Positions 38,152 through 49,622 of a DNA stretch of 64,000 nucleotides are shown here, piece after piece. Location: NCBI RefSeq assembly GCF_021134715.1, contig NC_060019.1, forward strand, positions 1,550,001 through 1,614,000, read 5' to 3'. Source of the DNA: Daphnia pulex. Its lineage: Eukaryota; Arthropoda; Branchiopoda; Diplostraca; Daphniidae. The position numbers and the translations under genes are program-made. Under the pieces are notes generated by a model that searched no databases, was not told where the DNA came from, and saw only the letters and a list, made by a program, of their open reading frames with translations. Numbering within the stretch: the first letter of the stretch is position 1; every line of letters begins with the position of its first letter.

Positions 38152-41100
38152 ATCATCGCTGACTTTGACGAGCTGCTGGGCGAGGAGCGATTCCGTTCGG
38201 TCGACAAGATCAAGACGGTCGGCTCGACTTACATGGCCGCCGTCGGGCTGATGCCGGACATGCGGATCGGCCAAGTGGAGACGGACGCCAACGTGACGGC
38301 CTCCTTCTACCTGGCCACCCTGGTGGAATTCGTGTTCGCCATGAAGGAGAAGCTGCTCTGCATCAACGAGAACTCGTACAACAATTTCACGCTCAGGGTG
38401 GGCATGAACATTGGGCCGGTCGTGGCCGGCGTCATTGGCGCCCGCAAACCACAGTACGACATTTGGGGCAACACGGTCAACGTTGCCAGTCGCATGGATT
38501 CCACCGGATTGCCCAACCACACTCAGGTAATTTTAAATTTGCCGCCCTAAATAAAAATGAAATTGTCAAATCATTCCGGAATGAAAATTCACCACTCGAC
38601 AGGTGACGGAGGAAGTGTATCAAGTGCTGAGGCACCAGCCGTACGAGTTCCAGTGCCGTGGGCGGGTCAAAGTCAAGGGCAAAGGCGAGATGACGACCTA
38701 CTTCCTGACGGACCGCAAGCAGCCGGCCACCGTCCGGGTGGACGACATCGCCATGATGATGATGAAGCAGCCCAGTCACCACAACAACTCGAATCTCATG
38801 GCCTCCATGTACGGCGGAGTCATTACGCCGCTGGCCCTGGTCCACCAGCAGATCCGCCAGCAGAATCACCAGCAGCAAATGGTTGGCGGGCCGCTGGTCC
38901 AGCTGAGACCGGTCGGCCGGAGCAACAGCGGCGGAAGCGGCAGCCGGGGCAGGCGCAGTCCCATGCACGACGCCCTCCACCCGAGATTCCATCCGCTCTC
39001 GGAAGAGATGATGGCCCCGCCGCTGATTCCGCCACCTCCGCCCACTTCCGCCTACCACCAAGTTCCTCGTTTCACCAAGAATCCTTACCTGCAGCAGTTG
39101 CAACAACAACAGCCGCCGGTCATCATTCCCAACAGCATCCAGCCCAATCCACCGGTGCCTCGGCACAGCAGCACTCCGCCGCGCAGCAACGGCCGCGTCC
39201 ACCACCACCAGCAACAACAACAACAACAGCAGCAGCAGCAGCAGCAGATGCAACATCAGCCAACGCCGCCGTTGTTGCAGCAGCAGCAACAACAACTGCA
39301 GAATCTCAGCCCCATCCGGAGTTGTTCGGAAACGGAAAGCGGATCGCCTCTGGGCATGGGTCTCTCGGTCAGGACGGTGACGGCTGGTCCGATCCAGCTG
39401 CAGAAATCGCCCAGCGCCCCACCGCTCAAGAGGCAGCACCAGCACGGAAGCGGCGGCGGCGGTGGTGGTCAAAATTCCGGAATTCCGGGCCGACCGGCTT
39501 TCGAATTTCCGGCGCCTCCACCACCTCCTCCGCACGGCACTTCGTCTGCGGGCAGCAGTGGGCGAGCCATGGGCCGCAACTTCCGCCACCGGTCGGACGA
39601 GAGTCTGTCCGGAATCGGTTCGTCGATGAGGGGCGAGGCCTATTCGACGCGAATCCACTCGTCGGCGGATGACGTCAGCTCGGCCAACCGGAGCGAGCGA
39701 AGTGAGAGCGAGACGGAGGACAGCTCGTCGGACGAGAGTTACACCAAGACGGAAGCGGAAGTCGACCCGGACAGTCCCGGAACGTCACCCAATTTCCGTA
39801 TTCCGTCGCTCCTGCCGCTCAGCCTGGACATCGAAAAGGCCTGGTCTCGCATGAACGCCGAATTCACGGCCAACGGGCACCGGCCCGAAGTGGTGGCCCA
39901 ATCGACGCCCTCTAGGATGCCGACGGCCGGCATGGCTTCCGCCGCATCGACGACGGAAGCGATCGAACTCAAAGGTAAAATGATTTTGCACAACTTTGAT
40001 TGATTCCGGATTCATTTGAAAAACAAATAATTATTTTGGGAATGTCGGATGGCAGATTTGCATTTGCTGAAAGTGCCGACGCCCAAATTGACGACGGCCG
40101 GAAGCAGCAGCCGCTCGATGAAGTCGGGGACCACTGCCGCCGATTCCGACATCATGGCCGAGTCTTGCGTGGCGGAATCTTGCGCCAGTTTCGAGTTTGT
40201 CGACGACGACGATGAGCCGGAAGGCCGGGTGGATGACGACGACGACGACGAGGAAGAAGGAGAGGAAGGAGAGACGACGGAACAGGAGCAACAGCAGCGC
40301 TCGCAACCTCCTTCGCCGCCCAAGTTGCTGGTCATCAGCTCGGACGGAACCAAGTCGAGTTCGGCCGTCTGCAGTCCCAGCAGCACGTCGGAGATTGGCA
40401 GCGTTTTCGGGCTCCGCTTCGATCCGCAGGAGAACAAGATGACCCTGCAGCTGACGGCCACGGCCGGCGAAACGGTTCGATCGCCTCAGGGCGGCTCGGA
40501 ACTGACGGAATCGTCCAAACTGACGCCCAGCCGGTTCCCGCTGGATCTGGGCAGCCCGACGCGGTCGGATGGCGGCGGCGGCGGCCTCTTCCCTAGTCTC
40601 AAAAGCCAGGCCAAGAAAAGTGAATACGAGAACGCGACGGACGACGAGCGGAAGCGGGAAGAAGTGGCCGAGGCTGTGGACGTCAGGCGGGAGCAGGAGC
40701 AAGTGCGCCAGATCCTGGCCAGCGCGGCGGCCCTTCAGGCGGAGACGAGCCAGTCGGAGTGGAGCGAAGACGACGACGACGATCTGTCGGACGACGACAG
40801 CAACGAAGACGGCCAGGACCAGGATTGCCCGCAGGGACCTCTGCTGGGCTCCAACAACCAACACCCGTCGCTGGGCAACGGCAGGAAACTCTGCCACAAC
40901 CGGCGGCGCAAATTCCATTTCGGCCTGGCCAGCGACGTGGAGTCGACGGGCTACACGACGGACGACGCCGGCATGGAGAACCTCTCGGTGTTCAACGACG
41001 CCGGACTCACCGACGCCGAAGGGGCCCTGAGTGACATCAATTCACTATTGAACGACGAAATTCCCGTCGGCGATTTCGACATGGCCGACGACACGAGTCT

Positions 41101-41524
41101 CAGCTCCCGCGCTTCCTCCCGCTTCTTCGATTCCGAACCCATCCTCAATTTGGAGACGTACACCAACAATCCATCCGCTTCCGGAATCGGCTCAAGTAAA
41201 ATTTTTGACTGAACTTGTTTGTTTCTTTTTGAATTATTTCGTCCTGTTGGATTTTAAAAATTTAAATTCGTTTTTCATTTTCGATTCAATGTCGCAGATA
41301 AGATGACGAGCAGCATGTTGTACGATTCCGAGTACGACAACTACGGTCCGAGTTCCTTGGCGTCGGACGACCTGTACGACGACGCGTCGTTGGACGTCGC
41401 GGCCAGCAAGCAGCTGATTGGCGGAGAAGACAAAATCCGCCGCGTTTCACAGCACATAACCCGCAGCTTCGGGCAGCCCAGTCAGCGCAATCTCAGCACT
41501 AGCAGCGACAGCGAAGACGCCTGA
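38152..41524 (+). pseudogene. rut: rut 3'-half duplicate: open but lacking promoter and C1 domain
   Basis: The segments are 38152-38526, 38603-39974, 40056-41195 and 41298-41524. Each is colinear with rut exons 8-11, with all splice sites and the reading frame intact and only a few substitutions (for example Ser to Pro and Asp to Gly in the linker near 38907-38950). It encodes the last two thirds of C2a and the tail, with no membrane domains and no C1a, so it cannot form a cyclase active site alone. If the retained CXXC1 acceptor before aaacca were used, the rut part would be read out of frame; the first in-frame ATG is near 38234. It is probably a duplicated gene fragment; expression is unknown. 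Confidence 0.85.
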
Positions 41525-42219
41525 AGGACGTCAAAAATAGAAGAAGAAGAAGAAGAAATTGGAATTCATTCTAACCTTCAACATACCTTCCGGCATCCGC
41601 GCTCTCCCACTCAAAACTGCTAATGAATGATCATCCTTTATTCATTAATTTCACCTTGGATATTTTCTAACGGCTCGTTTTCTTTTCTCTCTCTTCTCTT
41701 TGATTGTGTTGAATGTTTCAAAATGATTGAAAGCAAAGAAATTCTCTTCGCAGCTTTACGAAGTTTGTAAAGTTACACCGCCACACACAGACTTGCCCTA
41801 CCTGGGCATTTATTATTATAGCACGTCCGTTTTTTTTTGGTTTTCTCTTTGGAATTTACTGTGATTCAGTTGATATACCCAAGCCTCTTTACTAAGAATC
41901 TTTAAACTAGAACTGTTTTCTGTCTTGATTATTAATTGAATTCAAACTGCTGGTCTTTTTGCATAAATTATCTTTCTTTTTTCTATCTCTCTCGAATCGC
42001 CGCTCTGCATGGCTCTTCCTATTTTTTGGCATTTGCTCTCCCGCTCATCATATCTCTCGCTCGTTCGTCATTGGCTTTTTTTTTGTTTGTTTGACAGTTT
42101 TTTTTTTTGTGTTTGGTCTCGCCGATATTACCAACGTGTTTTTGTTTTCGTGTGTGTGTTTCGATTGATTATTTTTCGTTCAGTGGACAGAAAATGGTGT
42201 GCCTTTATCTCTTCAATTC

Positions 42220-43150
42220 AATTGTGAATGTCGTCGGTTACTATACGCTGATGAGCGGTCAATTTTCAATGTTTTTCGATTGCTGTTATACGATTCCCTT
42301 TTCGTTCTTGTTTTACCTAAACAATGTCATTGTGTACTTAACTAGGTATAATATTATATTGCCGGGGGAAACGTCTGACGCAGTAGTAGGGTGTAAAATA
42401 ATAAATCGAAAAGGGCAGTCGGCTACTTTTAAAGGAGCGAGTAACTCTGAATGTGGAAGAAACGCTTCCGGTCGTCAGAAAAAGAAAAACAGTTAAAATA
42501 ACTTACTCAATGTTTAATATGGCTCTACTTATCTTACACACCTTTTTTATAAATGAGAAGACACACACACTCAAGCCCATGTCATGTATATAAAGCAATA
42601 AGACAATGTTTTCACCATAGTTGTTCCTTCAATAAACGACGATCTGCTGGATCCTAATTTTTTTTCAATATTTATTCATTCCAGCTCCACAAACAGTTAA
42701 CAGAAATATTATACCCGACATAATGAATTCAACTTTGACCATTTATAGAGTTACAATACCATGTTGCGCAGGTGGAGAGGGGGACTACATGAAACATTAG
42801 CAAATAAATGAATCCATTAGATATTTCTATAACAGAAACAAACACATGCCATAAAGTCATGAACGCTGAAACAAAAGCAATCTAATACTTAATAATTCGG
42901 ATGCTCTCAAAACATTGAAAGAACAAGTCATCTTGAGTATACAAAACACACTCACAAGTCACAAGCCGATTTTACTAAATGAAGCCCAGTTACTCTAGGC
43001 ACCTGGAAATCATTCATGCATGTAAAATTTGGAAACGCGAACCAATAAAAGGCAAAGCAATTACAAGTAAATAAATCAATAAAAAGGGTGCAATGCAAAA
43101 GCCACAAACTCCAAAGACATTTCGGTAAAGCAAAATAGCAAAGTAAACTA
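42220..43150 (+). repeat. Copy C of the rut-downstream repeat
   Basis: Duplicate of copy A (19740-20660) within the segmental duplication, with small indels. It contains no recognisable gene. Confidence 0.85.
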
Positions 43151-43504
43151 GCAGACGACAAAACAAACTGCTACGCCATCTTGTGGTAAAATGAGAAAAG
43201 TTAGCTAATCGAATATTTAAAATAATAAATGAAAAAATGAACTAAAAGATGTAGAAAAAACAATCTGATATTAAATTTTTGGCAAAAAAAAATTTTGTAC
43301 ATGGGAAAATGATCAGAAATCCCTTGTTTGAATTTTTTCTATTATTATCATTTTTGGTACACATTTCAAAACATTCTTATGGTTTTATGTTTTTATTGCT
43401 TTCTCTAATTTTTTCTTATAACATTTATCAATAGCATTCCCAGAATACCTTGAGTGGAACTGCGCCCATCTTATCACATGTTGATGAATACATAATAAGC
43501 TAAT

Positions 43505-43880
43505 AATCCCCAGCAGGGGGTTGGTGAACGAACTTTCTTAGCACACTAAAGGATCCGAGTTCAAATCCCGGGACGGACGAACACAAGGGGAAATAATTAG
43601 GAGAATTTGGATAATGTAATGACGGGAGTCAAGGGGGCACCCGCGAACGGAATAAATCGCATGCCTGATCTGCTATATAGAGATGTCGCGATGTTATGAT
43701 ATTACGTCGTGGGAGTTCTGGATCGGCCCAGACGGAACGCTGCCTTACGGAAATGTTGGATGAAATGTCCTTGACATTGACAACAAATACGTAAGGGGAG
43801 TTGTTAACATATGTAAGCTTCTTAACTTGCGTTGACAACTTGTATGTAATCTCTATATCAGTCCTAATACCCTTCCCTTG
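43505..43880 (+). repeat. tRNA-like SINE candidate (duplicate)
   Basis: Counterpart of 21015-21480. Box B reads gagttcaaatcccggg at 43557-43572. The body is well conserved after about 43690 but the tRNA-like head differs markedly between the copies. Confidence 0.4.
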
Positions 43881-44015
43881 AAGAGGGTAAATTCCATGTG
43901 GATATCAGTGAAAGTGAAAGTGCGGAAGTAAAAGTGTGAGTGCATTGCCAGTGCACCTGGGCAGTGCACTCTTTTTATTAATTAAGAGGATGCGGATGCT
44001 TTCCTTTTTAAAATA

Positions 44016-44529
44016 TTTTGGCTCAAATTATGCCACACACAAAATTGCAAACCATTAAGCTAAATAAGATTTTGGGAATGTACAGTTCCCACCAGTACTA
44101 TTCGAGCCTGTGCCCAGCTGGCCCTACCGGCGACAACTTTTTCTGTTATTAATAATATTGATTGTTTTAAAATGAATTAAAAACCATAGTCATTACCGCG
44201 AGAGGGGACAGCTAGGTATGCGCGTGAGAAAAACGAGTAAGTCAACAATCCTTGTTACTGGTGAATGTCTATATAAGCTCGAAATGAAACTTCTGAAAGA
44301 AATAGGAGACTTTACGGCAGGCTATTTGAATCTAGGCGAAATGGTGAAAGCAATCCATAAATAACTTTAGAAAATAATCATACCGTTCTCTAGGACCATA
44401 GAGTGTCCCAAAAAGTGAAACTGATAAGAAATTACGATAGCGAAATAAGGGATCAAGGGTAAAATAAAACAAAAGCTTTATAACAGTTTGTCAGCAGAGC
44501 AACCGAATCATTTATCTGGTGATTTGGTG
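44016..44529. other. Intergenic stretch
   Basis: No gene or repeat recognised between the end of the segmental duplication and the hAT-like element. Confidence 0.35.
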
Positions 44530-45423
44530 CTACAATACGGGGGTTGGCAACTCAAAATTTGGGTGTACGAGGATTCAGAATCTCAGAGATTCCGAGAGAT
44601 TCTAGAGATTCTGAGAGATTCTGAGAGATTCTACGAGATTTTTGCGAGATTCTGAATCAAGTTTTCCCCCAAATTCCGCTAGGGGCGCCACTAGTCCTTG
44701 GCCCAGTTTCTGTACAGAAGTATGCACTATGTTACGTAGTGGGCGTAGCTCCGTTTTGGCATGCTCTATACAGCTTATAGACATGTAGATCGTATTATCT
44801 TTAAGATAATTTACTGATAGGAAAAGGTACTAAATAAATTTTGTAGTTTCAAGTAAGATGAAGAAATCTGTCTGATAGTTAGAAATTTGAGAGGTTTGAA
44901 TTAAAAGTCCAGATTATTAATTTTAAAATAAAATATACGGGGAAAATTAACTTTAATTGCTGGGAATTAATGGCATATTATCAATAAAGTTTTTTTAACC
45001 GTAAATTTTTCCCACCCCATCCTCCATTCATGAGTAGATGAAAAAATGTGCACGCCACCCAGCGGTGGGAAAAAGGAGGGAAATTTAAGAATATTTAGCG
45101 CAACCCATATTTTTACATTTTGAAGTATTTCTAATGCATTTTTTACAATTGGAGCTTTTCATAGACCAAATTCACAAAATATCTGGAATTTTAGACGGTT
45201 TTGGGGTAGTTTAAAGTTAAAAAAGGGGGTAAATTTAGTGAGATTCTGGAGATTCTACGAGATTCTATGGGATTCTACGGGATTCTGTGAGATTCTGAAG
45301 ATTCTACGAGATTCTGAAGATTCTATGAGATTCTTAAGATTCTGGAAAGATTCTTAAGATTCTGACAAGATTCTGGCTAGGGTGTACGAGGATTCTGGGG
45401 AGTTGCCAACCCCCGCTACAATA
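44530..45423. mobile_element. Non-autonomous hAT-like element with internal minisatellite
   Basis: The element spans 44538-45415 with perfect 16-bp terminal inverted repeats (CGGGGGTTGGCAACTC). It is flanked by a perfect 8-bp direct duplication, CTACAATA, at 44530-44537 and 45416-45423; an 8-bp duplication is the mark of the hAT superfamily. Just inside both ends lies gtgtacgaggattc. Two blocks of a roughly 10-bp minisatellite (gagattct variants) sit at 44575-44655 and 45238-45375. There is no transposase frame. Confidence 0.9.
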
Positions 45424-45649
45424 GTAAAAAAATAAAGATAAGGAAACAGAAAGGTACACACAAAGTGTGATAAAATGTCTAGAAACGTCTAGAAACGCTC
45501 TCGTACATAGCGACCAAACCGTATTTCTCTTTCTATATTTGTTGGTAGCAAGTAAAAACTTGTAAAAATTGAGTTATCAATCCATTTTTCAATTCACGTT
45601 AATAATTTTATTTCAAAAACTGCTTAGTCAATCGGCCAGCTGATTTGAG

Positions 45650-48485
45650 ATGGAATTTGAATGCAGCAAAACCGTTTTAGGTAGAGGAGGATTTGGGATC
45701 ATCTTCAACGGTTTCTTGGGACCAAATCGCGAACCAGTAGCCGTTAAACGACTTATGCTGGAGGATGTTGATGGCAGCGAAAAAGAAGAAGAAGCTCTGC
45801 GAAACTTGAAACATCCAAACGTTGTCAAATTACATCACGTCCAGAGCGACTCCAGTTTCAGGTGCGCCTTTTAGACATTAGATAATTCTAGCATTAGAAA
45901 TCCAATAAAAATGTTAACTCTATTAGATATTATGCTCTTGAATTGTGTGAAGCTTCGTTGGACAAGTTATTCCTCAAAGACGGCGACCCCAAAAAATGCT
46001 GCAGGCGAATGCCCCCACGAGAAAAAGTTCTTTGCCAATTAGCCACGGGATTAGAATACATTCATGAAATGAAAATGGTCCATCGTGACATCAAACCACA
46101 AAACATCCTCATCTGGGTGAATCCCCAAAAAGAAGAAGAAGTCTTAATGAAATGGGCTGATTTTGGACTAAGCAAACGAGTCAACGAGAGAGGATCTTTT
46201 TCTATAAGTGGAGTACAAGGGACGAACAACTGGTTGGCACCAGAGCTACTGAAAATTCTTATGCAAGAAGACGAATTAACGGATGGTTCAGAAGGATCAT
46301 CTTCACGTCAACGGGGAACTGTCAAGAGTGATGTTTATGCAGAAGGCCTCGTCTTCGGTTATTTCTATTTAGACGGTGAACATATTTTCGGGAATAGCCA
46401 AACGGACATAGCTAATAACATATTGAAGAATAATACCGTAAATATCAGCAGTAAGTTTCCAACAGTATATAAATCAAATACTTTTCGGTCTCTTAAAATG
46501 CCCCCATTTTTTTAGAGATTCAACCACCGCATGTTCACGATCTCATCGTGAAAATGTTGTCCAGCGTACCAGACAAAAGAATCACTTCTTCGGAGGTTGT
46601 CGAATTTCTTAGAGAGTACAAAACTCAGGTAAAAATAAATAAGTCAGAAAATATATTAAAATGGAAGAAACCGTGAACCCATATAATTGGTTAGGCAAAA
46701 AGGAATGTGCTACCCGGCAGCATGTTAGAAATCAATTCCGAAAAGGTTATAGAGGAGGCAGGTTATGGCATCTTATTCGAAGGTGTCTGGGGAACAACTC
46801 GTCTTCCGGTTGCTATTAAGCGGATGCAATCAATCCACGTATTGGGACAGAAACAAGAAGAATCCTGGCTTGGTCTTAGTCACGACAACGTTGTCAAACT
46901 ATTTCACGCAGAAAATGACTCGAAATTCAGGTAAATCTATAACATGATTCGAATCAAGTTAATTATTAATTTAAAACACAATAGATATTATGCGCTGGAA
47001 CTTTGCCAAGCATCGCTGAATCAGATTTTTCTGAAAGACGGGGATCCCAAAAAATATCGCGGGCCAAAGCCTCAAACAGAAGAAGCTCTTTACCAATTGG
47101 CTATGGGATTGGAATACATTCACGAGAAGAAACTTATTCACTGCGATCTGAAGCCCAAAAATGTTCTTCTCTGGACGGGAAATTCGTCTACTGTTATGAA
47201 ATGGACTAATTTTGGATCAAGTAAAGAAATCGACGCAAAAGGAACTTGCCCCATCAACGAAATCAAGGGAGGATTAGACTGGCTGGCACCCGAAATTTTA
47301 AAGGCGCTCGAAAACGAAGAGAATCAGTCGGAAAATCTTGCACAATTACTGTGGGAATGTTGCACCTTCAAGAGCGATGTCTTTGCCGAAGGACTTGTTT
47401 TCGGATATTTTCTTTTAGGTGGTCTTCACCCTTACGGCTCGGTTTCACGAAATATTCAAACAAACATCAACCAAGACAAACCAGTCAACATGTCAAGTAA
47501 GTTGGTATGCGGGAAAATACATGAATAACTTACATTTTCAAAACGAACGTCTTTTTCTTGCGTTTTCTCCAGAAATCCCGACGTCTCCTATAGGTGAGTT
47601 GACTTTGAAAATGCTGGCATACAAACAGGAAAACAGATTGACAGCTTCTGAAATAGTCGAAGAATTTGGAGATATTCGGGTAACGAATTACGTAATTGTC
47701 ATTAAATGCAAAACTTCTATAATGATATTTGTTTTGTTTTTTTTGGTATTATGGGGTGACAGAATTCTCGACAAAAAGAAACGGAAAAGATGCTGTTCAA
47801 TCTGTGTACAGAACCAAACCCAAGTTTGATTAAAATCAAAAATTTAGTGAATCAAGGCATCAACGTCAACTGCCTCAATCAGCATGGATTGACTCCTCTG
47901 CTGCAATTATTAGCTAACGGTGAAGCCTACCATCAAGAAGATTTTGTCGAAATCGTTCGCTATTTTGTCGAAAAGAAAATCAATTTGAACGCAAAGAACG
48001 CATACGGAGAAAACGCTCTTCTCAAACTGATTGCCCAGTATCCAAAAGACGATTTGATCGACATTGTTCAACTTTTCATCGATAACGGCATCGACATTAA
48101 CTGCAAAAACAAATACGGCACTAATATCCTGCATTATTTGTGCGAGTACTATTCACACGAAAATTTAATCGACATCATTCAACTTTTGATTGAACAGAAA
48201 GTCGAAATCAATTGCATTCACGATTACGGATACAACGCTCTTCCTGTCTTACGTCGCAATTATAACCACGAAAATTTGCAGGACATAATCGAACTTTTGA
48301 TTGAGAACGGAATCGAAGTTCATTGCAACCCCTCCAACGACGGCAACGCCCTCCAAATCTTGTGTAAAGTTTACAAGAAAGAAAACTTGATGGACATCGT
48401 TGGAATTTTGAGTAAAGGAGATAAAAGAAAAGAAAATCCACATAGCGGTTCTTCGTCTAGAGCAACGAAAAGGAAACACAAGTAG
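45650..48485 (+). CDS. Kinase-pseudokinase-ankyrin protein, IRE1/RNase L-like
   Basis: The exons are 45650-45861, 45927-46450, 46516-46628, 46695-46930, 46985-47496, 47573-47679 and 47763-48485, giving 808 aa in frame. Kinase 1 (about 5-283) has GRGGFG (11-16), VAVK with Lys33, HRD at 123-125 and DFG at 149-151, so it looks active. Kinase 2 (about 284-568) keeps Lys325 but has HCD (414-416), NFG (437-439) in place of DFG and a weakened glycine loop, so it is probably a pseudokinase. Residues from about 569 form roughly five ankyrin-like repeats of 38-39 aa (DIVQLFIDNGIDINCKNKYG), longer than the usual 33. The kinase folds most resemble IRE1/RNase L (GVQGTNNWLAPELL, GEHIFG), but no KEN RNase domain follows. 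No signal peptide or membrane segment is seen. It may act in stress or immune signalling; that is inference. Confidence 0.85.
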
Positions 48486-49622
48486 CTTGATTGAAATAAA
48501 TGAAACTTTTATTGTTTACTTAGTGAACCGCTGTAGAATAAACTATATGAGAGAAATTGCGTTGCAAATAAACGTATTAGGTTTTGGGGTCTATTATTTT
48601 TCTTAATGACTCATTTGGATTGAAAAGTTGCCTTTCGTACGCACTACATTCGCTGTTAATTTCGGAAATCAGATAATCAAAACGCTTTTATCCTTTCACT
48701 ATTTAAATTCTTTAGATAAAAAGTTAAAATCTAATATCAATTGACGAGTTTCATTACTAAACAAGTTTTTCAAGTAGATTCCTATCTGGATGAATTTAAA
48801 ATAGTCACAAGAATGGATACTCGAGTAGATAGAAATGTAATCAATCATTTAATTGACTGAGAGAAGAATGGATAAAACTGTTATGCAAATAATTCACTAA
48901 TCTTATTCCTTTTTCCAATAAACTAAAGGAAGGAAAGTTACATGACGATCGAAAGGGCAGTGAATGCAAGCACTTACATTAAGAAGACCTGCGATGACGT
49001 TGTTGATGTTCCCCTCGTAATAGGAAATCTAGGAAATAGTTGCATGTCTTATGCCACCAGATAGATGTCCTTTCTTCTATAATGAAACTGAAACATTGAT
49101 TAATACTGGAATTTAAATTAAACAAGTTAAATATTTTTACCTGGATGGGAAGATGTATAACATCGTGGCGGGACTGGTGGCTACGTGAATGTAACAACTC
49201 TGTTCTCATATATATGCTTCATCAGTCTCCCCCGCAGCAGTGTTGTTATTGATTGCTTCCCAGAATACTACTCACTAAATTGAAAGTGAGAGTATCTAAA
49301 CATTTGACACAAAAATGACATAAATGACATATTTAACTTGCAATATTTAAAAAAAAAATTATGATTCACACCAAATAAAATATTTAGAAAGGAGAAACTC
49401 CCATTAAATATTTTGAATGATGAGCGGAAACCTAGCGGCGTGACCCTATTCAGTATAGACACAGTCAACAACAGGGAACAGTTGAAACTTGACCGTTCTC
49501 AACGACAGTAACTGATTATTTCGTGCTCCATCGTGCTCCATTTAACATCCCATTCGACTTTTAATTGCTTTTTTAAATCTTGGAAATTTCAAAATAAAGA
49601 AGAATTCGCACACACGACTAAA
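48486..49622. other. Intergenic region
   Basis: AT-rich. A poly(A)-type signal (gaaataaatg) lies about 10 bases after the kinase-ankyrin stop codon. No other gene is seen; the distal part should hold the promoter of the C1q-domain gene. Confidence 0.4.

Larger units (their letters stand above)
38152..44015 (+). repeat. Segmental duplication, derived copy
   Basis: Direct duplicate of 15665-21575. It begins in the middle of rut exon 8 immediately after a single T following the CXXC1 fragment, and it carries rut exons 8 (partial) to 11, the 3' UTR, copy C of the downstream repeat and a SINE-like segment. Confidence 0.93.

Noticed and set aside
38152-44015. Segmental duplicate as a haplotype assembly artefact
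   Set aside because: The copy is joined to a different neighbour (the CXXC1 fragment), is truncated mid exon, and diverges beyond 44.0 kb, which does not fit a misplaced allele. Long reads would settle it.
44575-45375. CRISPR-like array from gagattct repeats
   Set aside because: Units are about 10 bp, without unique spacers, inside a eukaryotic transposable element.
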